DNA of 64,000 bases from Ulota crispa (GCA_963920765.1 OY987243.1:16492001-16556000), one strand, 5' to 3'; numbered from the stretch's first letter, positions 1-12,432 are shown. Numbers and translations are program-made. The notes: generated by a model not told the origin, from the sequence alone.

Positions 1-1691
1 CCAGTAATGACATCCAGTGAGCATATATCCAACACATACAGAAAGATCTAGCCGGCAATCAACCCGGCTTTACCTTTAGAGTACGCCTACCCCCAATAAT
101 ATACATAATAGGACAATGTCTACAAACGGGGAAAGTATCAAAAAACAAAATCTAAAATACAAATCTTGGATCCTCTTCCCCAAACAACAAATAAGCAGAA
201 AAGAAAATCATACAATTGACACATGCCTGTGATTGGTGATAAGTGGCAAATGGAAGTGCAATACTTGCAAACCAATGCTAACTCTCTCCAAAATGCCCTC
301 ACTACTCTAAAAAGACCTATAGAGATGAAGAGAAGAAAATAGAAGAAAAGAGAAAAGAAAACTAGAAGAAAGTGTGGAAAACTATGAAACTCAATTGTCA
401 ATTGAGTAACCTAAATCTCATCAAATACCAAAATAAAATACACCAAATTGTTCATTGGCTTTTTCTACCCTATTTTGGTATAAAAAGTTTAAACTTTGGA
501 GTCCAAATGCCTCTACAATCAAAACTCAAAAATTGCACAAAAAGTGTTGGCAATTCTTTGAAACTCTAGCATTAATGGAGATTTGAATTTCTGTAGATTC
601 AAAAATGTACCTAAATCTGAAATTTTGAATTCCAAAATTTAGGTTTTGGGTAGATTTAGGAATGTACATTCACTAAAAACTACCAATTTCCAAGATGTAC
701 TACTGAAATAAATTCCCAAACGTGCTCACAAGGTAGAGTTACTTCAGATTTTCTTCATGGCACAAGTGATTAACAATTTGGTAATTCTCTTCAAGAACTC
801 GGATTCAGGTTAATTTTTCCAGAGAAAGATCTGAAAGGGAAATTGGCGGATAGAAAACCTCAAACCGGATGAAACCTTGGAGCTGCTGTTCCGGCTTTGA
901 AGTTGCTTCGGCCTCAAACGTTGCTGCTCTAGAGCCAGCTTGAGCACCAAACCCTAATTTTGCTCCTTGGCTTTGTCGTTTGAGGTCCAAAACTTGCATT
1001 CCACCGTCGCTAATGCTAGCCATGTCTTACAACTCCGGAATCCAAACTTCCACCACGAAACCCTTATCACACATGTGCTGCTGCCGAGCCGCTCTGAGGT
1101 GGGCGCGGCTTCGGCCACGTCGCTTTGTCGCTCTCGTTTCCCGCTCCAAGTCGTGGCTTCCTGGCCACCGTGCTCCGTCAACGTTGCCCGTCACTACCGG
1201 CTTGTCCAATCGCTGCGCTGGTCACCCTGACCTGCGCCGTCGAGGATTGCACGGCTCCGGACATCTTTTCAGCCTCGCTGCTCCGTACCAGCCTGGCTCT
1301 CGCCCCGTCACAATTAGGCTCACGTACGGCTAGAGCTTATAATTCTATCCCAAGTATTCAAAATCCCCACCAAAACCTAAAACTCAGACACAAACTAGAA
1401 ATCTCAAAGTTTTGCAAAAACTGCAAAGACTTCAAGAAACAAAAAGAAACAAGAGATTCTTTGCCAAGTGATAAGATATAAAATTTAAGCACTTAAGGAT
1501 CAATCAAGCTACCTCTCACTTCGTCACAAGAGAATCCAAGAGTGCAAGGAGAAACGTGAAAGATGGTATAAACTCAGGAAAACAACACAAGCGTAACTTC
1601 TCTCAAAACACCTCACAAGACTTGACTTGACAAAGAATGTCAAGTCAAGAAAGTAACGTGCCTTGACTAACCCCAAACCCTAAATGGCCTA

Positions 1692-1770
1692 AAATGAAGT
1701 GCCAAAAGGAATGAGGTGCCAAATGGAATGAGGTGCCAAATGGAATGAGGTGCCAAATGGAATGAGGTGC
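1692..1770. repeat. 17-bp minisatellite, about 4.6 copies
   Basis: A unit reading roughly GGAATGAGGTGCCAAAT is repeated head to tail. The first copy is diverged (GAAGTGCCAAAAG) and the last runs out at GAGGTGCTGAAG. It lies in non-coding DNA. Confidence 0.9.
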
Positions 1771-1895
1771 TGAAGACCCTAACCTTTCTCAAAACTAATA
1801 AAAACAAAGATCATCCACTAATGAAATACATCCGATGTGGCATAGCCACAATGCCACATCACATGACAATAGCATCTTTTACACATGATTCCTAC

Positions 1896-2050
1896 AATTT
1901 TAGTGATTTTGGACTTTGAAAAATCTTTGTGAACAAATGCTTGCAATTGGAACCTTGAAATTGATGCCAATATTTTTGGTTTCCACTTCCTAACTTATAG
2001 TATTTTTTTCAAAGTTAGTCAATTGTTTCACCTACTCCAAACCCCTTATT
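1896..2050 (+). repeat. dispersed repeat, family X, copy 1
   Basis: About 150 bp match 57260-57417 in the same orientation, including TTTAGTGATTTTGGACTT and AAATGCTTGCAATTGGAAC. No coding content and no clear ends, so I cannot assign a class. Confidence 0.7.
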
Positions 2051-4616
2051 TCCACACTTATGGGTGCGCCTACTTTATACTAAACTTGTAAGGAAGGCAA
2101 GTTGCTGCCTCGAAGGCTGGCCAACACTTGTCTCCAATCAGCGGGCGCTAGCACCACTTTTGTTTGGATTCAATTGCCTGACTCCAAATGTCGTGTGCCC
2201 AGCTGCGCAAACTGCAAGCGTCCAAACAAAAATTGGATTTTCTTTCTTCTGCTTTTGTGGAATGCATGGAGTGCATGCGGCATTCAAGCAAATAGCTTCT
2301 CAATCTTTTCACACCGCCTCTCTCCCCATCTTCCAAGGATCCACTTTTTAGGTGCTGAATGTAAAAGTTACCCTCCCAAATTCTCAACCGACTCAACGAA
2401 CATAGTAAACCAACACGTGAAACGCATTGTAGGACAATCTTCAGTTCTAGGAGAGTTCAACATAACATTGTTAACCTTCACTGGGGGGTTCCCTTTTGCT
2501 CCCCCAATATGAGGAGCCCCTCAGCAAATCCCATTACATCCCTGTAGACCGCACCAATCAAATGGGAGGATTTATAACTAAACTCTCTTCCCAGGTATCC
2601 CAAGGGGAATATCCCTCCAATGCTGGGGGAGGAGTGAGGCTGGATTTAACCTTGCGTTGAACGCAGGGTTTAATTTACTGGCGAATGTGAGCCTCTTTGT
2701 CCCCTCTACATTGGATAATATCCGGAGGGAAGCAATTTGATTGGCAGAAACCTGTCAGAATTTGCCAATAAATTAAACCCACTTCAACCATGCATTGCTC
2801 ATGCCAGGGGTGCCACGTACCTCCATGGGGCCCAAAAAATATCTCCCTGTATTGATCAAGAATGCTTTTCAAACCATTTTGGTTTGCATAATAATAGTAA
2901 ATATGCTTGCTTTCTATCTGCATTCTAGTGGCGTGTTTTTTTTGCTTACAATTCCATTGATTCCAGCTGCAAATGAAAGAATGTTCACACATTGGACGTT
3001 GCAGCCAGGATCTCTATAGTGCCACCTATGTTACTTGACATTGCTAATACAACGCAAGCGACTAGCATTGATCATGAATGTGGCAAATTTTAGCAAAACT
3101 CCTAGGTAAAGAATTTAAAGCTACAAATAATGTGAAAACCACAATATCAACAGTGTTAAAAGTAACGTAGCACACTTGGCATTATTTACAACAAGTTGAG
3201 CTATTTTGAGAGTCATTGCAATCGAGATGAATTGAACTTAAGTGTAAAAGGTGTGTAGACGGTGTCTGAGGACAAATTCATTTGACTCTTAGATATCATT
3301 TCAAAAAGCAGTTACGTAAGCTTGCTATTGCAAATCACAAATCATGTGAGAATGCAATGTCTAGCATTGGAAACAATTCTAAGTATACTGTACTTCCTCC
3401 AAATGGTTTTGTGTGCATTTAATATTGAATTCTTATCAACACGTGTTGCAAAGATGCTGTACAGTACACTGAGTACCCCGCATTTGAATGATTTTTGTTG
3501 CCATACTCAAGGGTTTGACAAAGGCCATGCAATGTATTGAATGTGAGTTCCATGCAAAGTTAGTCTAGTTACAAAAGAAACTAAAAAAGACATCATGGTC
3601 TGAGGTACTCTCACAAAAGTGGCATTCACCAACTCGTGTTATTTGCAAGGCTCGTATCATGTGAAGAGTATCGTTTGCATTGCATGCATGGAACTCACAT
3701 CCACACTTTGGATGATCAGCTAATAATTGGGAAAAGATTAGAAACACTTATACTTGGAAACTTGGCCATCTCCCTCTTTAATTTGAAATTGCCAACCTTC
3801 AGGAAGGAGATTTTAATTTTGCATAGGTAATATTCAAACTAATCTTAGCACAACACTGCCAAACCAATGATATGCACTGATCTAAGTATCTATACAATGA
3901 CAAAGAAGAAAAGCACTGATTCACGAAGTGGATCGGAGGAGGGCAGCGAGGTGCCGTTTTATTAGAAGAGCGAAGTTTGTGCACATGGGTGGAGCGTAGC
4001 TACCATCATTAGAAAAATGCCATGGAAAAGGGAAATAAAGAGCAGTAGTCAAAAGCTACGCTATACGTATTATAACCCCTAGATACCAGAGTAGTATGGA
4101 ACATGAGTAAAAGGGTGAGAAGTCGAGGTGCATCCTTGGGTCAACATTATTTTTGGAGTAAGTAAACGACTTGCATGAAACTATCAAGCTAGTGTCCATG
4201 TATAAGAATGCAAAAGAAAGGTCCACCTCTATCTTGCTTCATTCCCGAACAGTTGCTGTGCATCAAGTACTAACCACTAAAGTACTGAAAGCATGTAAAA
4301 CGTTATCACAATAAGACTGGGATCAATGTACAAGCACAACCTAGAGACTAACTAAGTTGCTGGATCACCAAACATCAGTTGGTGTGTTACAAAACCGAAA
4401 CTAATTAATCATAAAATAGTCAACCCTAAATCAATAAATGCATGCCAAGAGACCGCAGATTACCAATAGTCTCGGGTTTTGGCCAAGAACTTGAACCTCA
4501 GACCAAGAGGAAGATCACAACTCCAAGAAAAAAAATTAGCAAACAATAATATGCTTTTTGATTGCATCAAATCTATTGTTGGATAGTAAAGTTGGATAGA
4601 TTTGGTTTAGTGGATA

Positions 4617-6071
4617 TCAAGATACTTGAGCTAGTGCCTCAAGTTCCTTGATTCGCGCTTTGATCTTCTTCTCGATGATGGCAGAGAATGCATCCACATT
4701 GTCTTGCTCAGGGCTGAACATGAATTGCCAAATCACTTGAGTCTTGCTTTCTCCTTTTGCTATCACCTGTGGTAAAATATTTTTTAGAATCAGCACAATC
4801 AACCTCTAGTTTTGCTTTATTGGCGCACATCTACTATAGTGGAACTTCTCATATTGGACTCCTTGAAACCTAGGTAGCTCGAATTATGTCCTTTCTCAGA
4901 TAAAGCGTCCCATAGGCAGGACAGGAATGGATATGGGGTGGTTCTTGAATAGACCCTCCTTATTCATAAAAGAAATTGTATATTCTATTGTAAAAGCCAA
5001 TCATACTCCTTGATTTCACCTCACCTCTTTATGAGTTGTAAGAGAATGGTTTATGGGAGAACTTGAATCACAAATAGGTGCCTACTACATAAAATTTTGA
5101 AAATTTGTCAACAATTCAATAAAGCTTCAAAAAATATGACAAGAATTGTATTACATTTGGCATCCATTTTTGTTTGTCTGAAAATTAGCTAAAAAAATCT
5201 TCTTGTCAAAAAAGCTCATGGAAGGGCAGATCGGCCCTTACAGTGTCCTACCTTAAACCTTGCACTAGTTGATTACAGATTAATTTTGTAGTGTCACAAT
5301 TTAAATGCTCTCAATCGGGTTAACCTAACAAGATTGAGATTTTCAATGTTTCTAAGTGTTGTAAAACCCAAAGCAATCAATCATTGAGAGTAATCATCAG
5401 AACACCATATTAAGTAAATTGGGAAAAACAATACAATTTGGGACTTCCACTATTTTTGTCATTATGTATAATTTAGCACATTACAAAAAAACAAGCGTAC
5501 ACTTTCTTGAACAATAGTGAAATCTTAGTGATTGCCTCCAAAAATTTCAAATAATTAAAACTTTGAGTTATAGCTATACCTACATTTCCCATATATAAGA
5601 TTAAGGTGAAGTACAATATGGTCCCTCCGTTTTTCCTAATCGACTTAAATAGCTGAATTTCAGCTAATACACAGATCATTGAAGACTTGATCGGCATCGA
5701 TACTTGGGGAGTGGGGAATGGCAATGACAATGGCAATGGTGGAGTAGCTGCAAGGGCAAGGATACCTGGAAAGCGGACTTGTAGCCCACAGCAATACCGC
5801 TGTTGCCGCCGACGAGGTTGTACATGAGGAACCGACTGTTGTGATCGATGTGCGTGAGCTTCTCCGCCACCCAGAAGTTGGAGTCGTGGGCTTGCACGCG
5901 ACGGACGCACCCTGGCACTCCGTTGTGCCCCATCGTGCAATCCACTCTGCAGCTGCGGGGGAAGCCCAGCCAGTCGGACGCAATCGCCCACACCTTCTCC
6001 GCGGAAGCCGCGATCACCTCGTCGATGGTGACGTGCCAGTTCTCGTCCTCAGCTATTCCACTACTTGCCAT
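4617..6071 (-). CDS. SRPBCC / polyketide-cyclase-like lipocalin-fold protein (lachrymatory-factor-synthase-like)
   Basis: Two exons on the minus strand: 6071-5766 and 4766-4617. The GTATCC donor and the TTTTACCACAG acceptor join in phase 0 (...SAFQ then VIAKGE...), giving 151 residues, the usual size for single-domain START/Bet v 1-like proteins. The N-terminus (NWHVTIDEVIAASAEKVWAI) is the first beta strand and helix of the fold. The middle (GHNGVPGCVRRV, then EKLTHIDHNSRFLMY) matches the LFS-like branch, where an Arg and the Glu of the EKL-type motif line the pocket. The C-terminus is the long amphipathic helix ending EALAQVS. Such proteins bind small hydrophobic ligands; the ligand here is unknown. 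It lacks the full length of PYR/PYL receptors. I chose the Met at 6071 because its context (purine at -3, G at +4) is better than the in-frame Met at 6101, which would add ten residues. The intron (999 bp) holds part of a repeat. Confidence 0.85.
5390..5440. repeat. partial copy of a fold-back repeat inside the SRPBCC intron
   Basis: ACACCATATTAAGTAAATTG followed by GGAAAAAC resembles the inverted ends of the element at 18066-18325. No second end was found, so this is a fragment. Confidence 0.45.
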
Positions 6072-6101
6072 TCTGCGACCGTTCATGTCCGCCGAACGCA
6101 C

Positions 6102-7312
6102 GGAACAGAAAGTTATACCGCAGAAGGTGGTCTCACTTGTTGAATATGATTTGCAGGAAAGACTTCTCGGACAGGAATTATTATCACGGAAAATTGTGAT
6201 CGATTATCACGCGATCTTATGAGCTGCTCATGTCAGCGATGACGATGTCGTTGAGTTTCGTGAACTCGTCCAGGAAGGCTCGCTGTTTAGACTGTCGTTG
6301 CAAAGTCGTTATAACTTGGATCAGATAAATTAATCTCCGTCGATTGCCGTCATGGATACTTGCATGCTCAGGAGGAGTCTGTCGATCATCTTGCCAGCAT
6401 CATTGAGAAGATAGATGCTCAGGCACTCTGCCCAGCAAGATATTTATAAAATCAGTGCATCAGCGCAACACCTTCAAAAACAAACTCTCCTCACAATGGA
6501 GAAAATCGACCAAATGATCACCGACATGGGTAGCAAGGAGTAGCTAGTGAGGATCACGACACTCTACCTCATCGTCGCGCTGGCTCCGGAGTTGGAACTT
6601 TGCTGAAAAAACCAGGCAGTGGTTTTCAGCTGCATCCTGTCGCACATCCAGGCGCGATCATCACCTCGGAATCAATCTCTTCGACTTGAAGCAGAACGTA
6701 CTGGAAGGTGGATTGCTGTCGCCATTTGACCAGGTTGTGCTCAAATCTGCACTTGCAAACGGCGGCGTCCACGGCGACGCTGACTAGAAATATGTGCGCT
6801 CATTGCAATCGGGATTGCAATCCTGCTGAAACAGAAGAAATTGTGGTGCAACGGGGAACGAGGACCACCATAGCTAGCAACACCTTGGATTCCTGCCCGC
6901 ACCACAGTGGAATTGCACGTGTCCGACTTGGCTATCTTGACGTGGTGGTGGAGCTGAAATCACTGAAGCTAGGAACATAGTTCCAACGCAAAGAACCATA
7001 GAAGTGGGCCGTGGTACGAGGCATGGACGATGACTGGAAGTACATTACAGGACTGGAGACGGTCATGGCGATACGAGAAAGAATTCGCGTGCTGGTAACG
7101 ACCAGTACCACGCAAGACGAGGAAGCGTGGCAACAGAGAGGAGAGGGGATGCGGGTACTCAGCCGACGAGAGAGAAAGCAGCACCAGAGCGGTGCGCTCG
7201 ACGGAGGAGCAGTGAAAGCGGGGAAGCTCTCGTCCATGATCGTCGGACCCTCGTCGTGACCTCGACACTTGGCCCCGTTCTGCTCCACGTGTCTAGGCAC
7301 AAGGTTCTTTTA
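6102..7312. other. decayed coding-like stretch upstream of the SRPBCC gene
   Basis: GC content rises over this stretch and short protein-like segments appear on the plus strand in shifting frames, interrupted by stops. Examples are KISASAQHLQKQ followed by a MEKIDQMITDMGSKE-like helix at about 6440-6540, and SPFDQVVLKSALANGG near 6715-6765. This looks like a broken gene with an alpha-helical or coiled-coil product. I do not recognise the family. It lies head to head with the SRPBCC gene. Confidence 0.35.
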
Positions 7313-7414
7313 CTGTATCGTACAGTACAGTACCCTAAAGAAAGAGTGCACAAGTCCCTAGGATTTAAAGAAGTTTGTATTATAAATAAATTAGTTTTTG
7401 GCAAAATATATTTA
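7313..7414 (+). repeat. left part of an older inverted-repeat element split by the Mutator element
   Basis: The segment begins with a CAGTACCCTAAAGAAAGAG-like end, runs to 7414, and resumes at 11966 as far as about 12432. The reverse complement of 12418-12975 is an uninterrupted relative that reads straight across the gap, which shows that the DNA between 7415 and 11965 is an insertion. Confidence 0.75.
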
Positions 7415-7620
7415 GGGAATTCTTATCATGACACCCTAATCTACTAGTGGGACATCCTGTGCCCACTACTCTTACTGCCCGTTGTTCCGTCACTGCCCAC
7501 TCTTGTTCTCGCGGCATTTCTCGTCCCACTCTTGTCTCTTGCTTGTTGTCATTCTCTCATCTCCTCCTCTCGCACTTGTCGTCTCGCCTGTTTTTGTCAT
7601 TCTCTCGCCTCCTAATCCTT
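7415..7620 (+). repeat. left terminal inverted repeat of the MULE
   Basis: It pairs with 11745-11965. Read in parallel, both arms give the same open peptide (GHP-P-TTL-A-CSVTAHSCSRG), a side effect of sharing sequence and not a sign of a gene. Confidence 0.85.
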
Positions 7621-7835
7621 GCAAGAAACAGAGAAGAAACAGATAGGAATGATTTTGCGAGTGAGACATTACGACATTACAGTAGGTGACAGGTGACGAG
7701 ACAAACAAAAACAATGTGAAATACAAGAAAGCAGTCATATATTCCTACACAAACGGATTTTCAACATACCGCAACTTTTGCTTCAATAAAGCCAAGCGTT
7801 TAGTAGTTAAGGCAATTCAACTGTACTTACGTATT

Positions 7836-8077
7836 TCAATGCCACCGACATGAAGTTTCAAATTCAAACACAGCAAAAACTAGACTTAAATCCTCAGAGA
7901 TTAAAGGCAACTTGAATGTACTCGACGAGGTCAACAACATTGGCCATGAAGAGGGACGCAGCAGAAGGCAACAAATCCGAGGCACGCTTTTATGTAGCAA
8001 CCGGCATGTCATATTTGGTCGAAGTATTGTTGGTGAAAGCATCGATAGCAACCTGAGTTTCAAAAAATAGCAAGACA
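7836..8077 (-). pseudogene. unassigned coding-like segment inside the MULE
   Basis: After an AG at about 8062 the minus strand reads VAIDAFTNNTSTKYDMPVAT, a stop, then KRASDLLPSAASLFMANVV and onward. It follows the EDM2-like segment in the same direction. I cannot match it to the part of EDM2 that should follow the PHD finger, so its origin is open. Confidence 0.3.
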
Positions 8078-8900
8078 TCAATCACTAAATCTCCAAGTTT
8101 GATTCCAAATCAGCAAAGTGAAGGGAAAGCAGCTGGGTCTCTCGGCTAGTTTTGTGGCATGGAACGACCGCATGCAAGGACCATCATAGCACAGCAGAGT
8201 ACCTTTGCCATTGCAAAAGATACAAAAAGAATCTCCAAACTCTTCTTCGCTGTCATGTGCTTCCATCTTCGTCATGGTACTCTTCCTTGCTACAAGACTT
8301 ATCCATGCTCACGTCTTCTGACACAGCTTAGCTGGTTGAGCCCACCTTCATTGCCAGCTTCTTGCTCTTATGAGACACGTCTTCACTAGTCGCTTGGTGT
8401 CCTTCCAGGTGTTTTAGTGAATTAATTCAAAGCATCTAAGAGCCAGCCTCCTGCTCCTAGTGGCAGCATTATGTGTGAAGCAGCTAAAAATTTCTGTATG
8501 TGAAGATATCGAGAATGGAGTCTTTTCAGATGGATATCAATGAAATTGAGAGTTTGTTCCACATCAACGTACAGTCGGCCATTGTAGAGGTGCCCAAGTC
8601 GGTTCCTCCAACGTGGAAGCCATCGAGTAGGAAGACAGTAGGAGGTCATGTGAAATTTCTCATGCACGAAGTTCACAACATTAGCACACAAGCACTGAAG
8701 GAAAACAATTCTAGACAGACAAAACTCTCATTACAACGAAATTGATTACGAAAGCCAAATCCTTCAAGTAGATGATTTCAAACTATGTCTTCACTTGCTT
8801 GAGGCTCCATCTTCAGAAGGGTGAGGACATTGGCTACCAGAAATAGGTTGTCTAGTTCTTCCTTAAAGCAAGACCAAGGTTTTCCAAGCTTCACCCTACA
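8078..8900 (-). pseudogene. EDM2-like fragment (DNMT1-RFD-type segment plus PHD-like finger) carried by the MULE
   Basis: Two blocks on the minus strand recall plant ENHANCED DOWNY MILDEW 2. At about 8897-8778 the peptide KLGKPWSCFKEELDNLFLVA, continuing NVLTLLKMEPQASED, resembles the EDM2 block KLQKP-KSFE...RRNPEAS in its DNMT1-RFD-like region. At about 8245-8150 the peptide GDSFCIFCNGKGTLLCYDG then PCMRSFHAT has the Cys-x2-Cys ... LLC-x-x-x-C-x-R-S-F-H pattern of the first EDM2 PHD-like finger. A short basic linker (KSKKLAMK) lies between, as in EDM2. The blocks are in order and on the transposase strand but interrupted by stops and frame changes. EDM2 is a nuclear chromatin reader that affects H3K9me2 and transposon silencing. 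The segment looks like a captured host-gene piece; I judged it from remembered family patterns. Confidence 0.55.
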
Positions 8901-9374
8901 CATCGAAGATCAAATAACAACATCTCAAAGACAATACAAATAGTAAAAAGTGGAATGTCTTGTATCTCTACAACTCCAAAAACAATAATTTCAGGTTTTG
9001 ATTTTGCGTACTGTAGATTGTGCCTTTCAAATGGCAGATGTAAATATTTGAATATTGGCTGCATGATGCTCATTATGAACTCACCATCTCTGTTGACTAC
9101 CATTACCAGCCACCTAGAAACGCTTGCCATGAATAGCTCACATGATGACGTTGCCAATGCAGTGGCAACAAGATCACAGTTCAACATCAGGAAAAACAAA
9201 ATATTTGCATGTAGAGCATTCCAAAAGCAAAAGTTACAGATCTAGTTTATATTGTAGAAATGATCAACAACATTGGAACTTGCAAAAACTCCAAAGAGAT
9301 TAAATGATGTACCTGCATTCATCCATAAAAAGCCAAGGCACCGTCATACTCTCCTACAAGCCAAAATTTTGATG

Positions 9375-11256
9375 TTATCCATGCTGAGTTTGGCATGCCC
9401 TAAAGTTGTGTCCAGGTTGGCCACATGCCCTGCATCGCCTCAATTGTCCCTCCATAGCTTCAAACAAAGAGGAATCTCTTTGTGTAGAGGATTGTGATTG
9501 ATTGCGATTCAATGCACCAAGAGGGTGTCCTCTTGTTAGCTGGCGGTTAGGCTCATTTGGAGCACGGTATTGCTGAGACCTTAGCTCTTCTAGAGCTGAT
9601 TGTGTTTGTGCTTGTTGATCTGGACCTAATGTAGGATATACAACACCTATTTCATTGAGAAGTGTCTCAATCACGGGCATATTTTGTTAGATAACATAGC
9701 TAGAAGGTAGTGGCGCCATCAAAGGAGGGTCAAGATGCCATTGTGGGTGGAAATATACCGGTTGTAAAACACCATTGGTTGCAAGACGTGCATGGAATAC
9801 CAAGTGTGCGAGTGAATTGTCCCGTGCACTCGTTGATGGTGGTGCCTTGTTCATGTAATGCCTTCACAAATGCACACACTTTTAGCAATGCAAATCAAGA
9901 GATAATGTAAACCACCTGGTCATAGAAGCGTCCACTTAAATCAAGCCAAATTCAAAGTTTCTCATCTCCTATTCTAGCTTGAAGCTCCCTTTCTTGATGC
10001 TCTACAAATGCTGTAATTCTCTGTTGGACATCAAAAAAGTCCATCGTAGAAACTTGAAGCCACTTCTTTAGAGCAGCATGACTTCCTTCTACTCTTGACG
10101 TGTTAATATTTCCAAAATACAAGCATTGGGAAGACCAAGCAACAACAAATCTCTCTTTCCAAGGTAACCAAGTTGTTGTTATGTAACTAACAACAATAGG
10201 ATGACTAGCATAATCTTACTTAAGTTTTTGCCAATTGTATTCAAAAACATCAATTGTACAACTCCTCACCAACTCATTCCAGCATTCTATGAAGGCTACC
10301 CACTCATCAGCAAAAAAAAACGCTTGCAATTGGCAAGAATGTTCTTGTTAATATGCCATACACAAAGAAGGTTGATTGACGTTGGAAATACTCTTTCTAT
10401 TGCTGATATTAACTCTAATTCCATGTCAATCACCAACGTTAATGGTGCCACTCCGTTATCAAAGAGTAATTTAACCCTTTCCAATGCCCAAACATAATCT
10501 ACTTCCTTCTCGTCCTTCAAAAATATGAAGCATGATGAAAAAGAAGAGTTCAAAGAGGTCATACCCACAACATGAAGGAGAGGCATTCAAAATTTGTTAG
10601 TCTTGTGCATACAATCTAACAAGATAACATAGGGATATTTACGTTTAAGTTGTATGGAAAGAGGATGAGCAAAGAAAAATTGAGTAATAGCGTTGCTTTC
10701 ATCACAACAGTAGTCATATTGAAAGACAAACCTCTGCATTTTGTCTAGTAAAGCTGCAATAGGCTTATGTCCTTGCAACAACTGACGGTGCAAAGTTGTT
10801 CATTGATTGTAAATTTTTGATATGAAGGCCAAAATATCAAGCTTCTATTGTCAAATAGCACTTAAAACTACTGCAAGCCTAGTCCCTGCAAAAAAAATGC
10901 TGTTGCACATTTTCTTGTACCCTTGGGGACAAGCATCTTGCTCTTGCATGTGCATACATATTGGAAGAAGCTGGATGATTGTGATTGGAATTTTGAACCG
11001 TAAGAAATCAAGAACTTGATGAAGCAAATTTCTTAGCATATAAATCAAAAGGATAATTGCAAAGGATTGTGTACCTGTGCCTTTGTGGAGTTCCTATACT
11101 TACATGCTGCCTACCACGATCACACTTCAGCCAAACTTGATCATCACCAACTGAGCACCTTTTCACAACAGCATACCCTTGCGACAAAGCAAACAATTGG
11201 ATGCTACAAACAAGGTTCTCTAATGTGTCATACTCGCGTTCAATTGGAGGAAGCAT
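9375..11256 (-). pseudogene. FAR1-type MULE transposase, broken
   Basis: Three family blocks appear in the expected order. First, from a Met at 11256, a FAR1-type DNA-binding domain: EREYDTLENLV..., then FALSQGYAVVKRC, VWLKCDRG and CPFDLYAKK-like YPFDLYAKKF. Second, at 10793-10296, the MULE catalytic core: VILLDCMHKTNKF, an in-frame TGA, MPLLHVVGMTSLN, LKDEKEVDYVWALE, LVIDMELELISAIE and LLCVWHINKNILANC. Third, at 9680-9375, a hydrophilic tail ending in a CCHC zinc knuckle (CRACGQPGHNFRAC). Stops and frame changes separate the blocks. The family binds element ends and performs cut-and-paste transposition. Confidence 0.8.
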
Positions 11257-11744
11257 TGTGAGCAAATGATGCTGATTTACTGTGTGCACACAAGAATTGA
11301 CAAAACAAAGTACGCACATATGGGAGAGCAAGAAGAGAAGTGGAAAACATGAACAGAAGTGAATACCATAAATAGAAGTGAAGATTGACATGGCAAATGA
11401 CAGAAGTGTAAGAGCACAAGAAAAGAGCAACAAACAACTCAATGGACAACAAAGGAAACGGCAAAAGTGCCCAACGGACCCAAAAATAAGAAAATGCCCA
11501 ACAAACAACAAAGAAAACCAAAAGTGCTTCCTGGCGCGCCATAGGGATTTTAGCAATTTCCAACGAAGTGTGACAAACGGATTAGCCATGCTGAACAACA
11601 CCGCCGTCTCTGTTGAAAAGGAATTTGGGGATAAATTGCTCAATAGTGCCTGAATTTTGTTGCTGTTTCCCTAAACTTTCAGGTCCATCAAATGTTAACC
11701 TATAATAAGACCTAATTTTTGTCTGACTTAATTTTTTATCTATT

Positions 11745-11965
11745 TTTGAGAGAATGACAAAAACAGGCAAAACGACAAGCACAAGAGGAGGAGACGAGAG
11801 AATGATGACGAGCAAGAGACGAGAGAATGACAACGAGCAAGAGACAAGAGCTGGACAAGAAGCGCCACGAGAGCAAGAGTGGGCAGTGACAGAGCAACAA
11901 GCAGCAAGAGTAGTAGGCCCAGGGTGTCCCATTAGTAGTTTAGGGTGTTGCGATAAGAATTCCCT
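11745..11965 (-). repeat. right terminal inverted repeat of the MULE
   Basis: Complement of the left repeat at 7415-7620. The match continues for about 200 bp with a few substitutions and small length changes, which suggests an insertion of moderate age. Confidence 0.85.
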
Positions 11966-12432
11966 ATACATATCATCATGTTTAAAGGTACAAACTCAAC
12001 GACAATGTATGAGTCAAATAACAAAAACTAATTCTCATAAAGAAATTTATATTTTACTAAATTTGGTCATAATCACCCTAAAATTAAAATCCTTATAGAA
12101 AAAATTTCATTTTTTTTGGAAATGTTTGTTTGAAACAAAGAGATGTGCATATGGATGTCTCCTACATATCTATGCAACCAAATCTCAAAAATTCATCACT
12201 AGTGTTTTTTAATCTATTCTCTTGTAAAACCATGATTTTGACACAAAACAATTTACCAAAAATAGGATTTTGGTTTTTAGTAACTGAAATTTGGAATGCT
12301 TGATCTTGATTGCACAAGGTTCACATATAAAAATTCTAAGGATAAAATGCCAATTATATTCTTTGTTATACCAACTTTTATGAATGCCATGAGAGGGACT
12401 TATGTACTCTTTCTTTTGGGTATTGTATAGTA
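11966..12432 (+). repeat. right part of the older element split by the MULE
   Basis: It continues the repeat from 7414: ATGTATGAGTCAAATAAC, then AAAAACTAATTC and a terminal GGGACTTATGTACTCTTTC. It ends tail to tail against the inverted copy at 12418-12975. Confidence 0.7.

Larger units (their letters stand above)
1..4616. other. intergenic, no supported gene
   Basis: Apart from the two repeats listed separately I see no supported gene here. A GC-richer island at about 880-1330 is open in several frames on both strands, but no frame carries a recognisable domain and the frames are short. The stretches 2050-3050 and 3100-4600 hold only short overlapping frames in AT-rich DNA. Confidence 0.5.
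7415..11965 (-). mobile_element. Mutator-like element (FAR1-type MULE), about 4.55 kb, broken
   Basis: Terminal inverted repeats of roughly 200 bp bound the element: GGGAATTCTTATC... at 7415 and its complement ending near 11965, each followed inward by ACACCCTAA, GGGACA-C-CTG and a purine/pyrimidine-biased tract. Imperfect 9-bp flanks (ATATATTTA and ATACATATC, 6 of 9 equal) fit the Mutator target-site length; the outer boundary is uncertain by one base. On the minus strand it carries the pieces of a FAR1-type transposase (11256-9375), then a segment resembling EDM2 (8900-8078), then further unassigned coding-like DNA to about 7836. The frames are interrupted, so it cannot be autonomous as read. 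Confidence 0.85.

Noticed and set aside
967-1481. Several overlapping frames in a GC-rich island, both strands
   Set aside because: Frames are short, overlap in all phases and show no family motif.
5312-5330. GGGTTAACC resembling a TTAA-type element end
   Set aside because: It is a simple palindrome with no second end or terminal-repeat extension.
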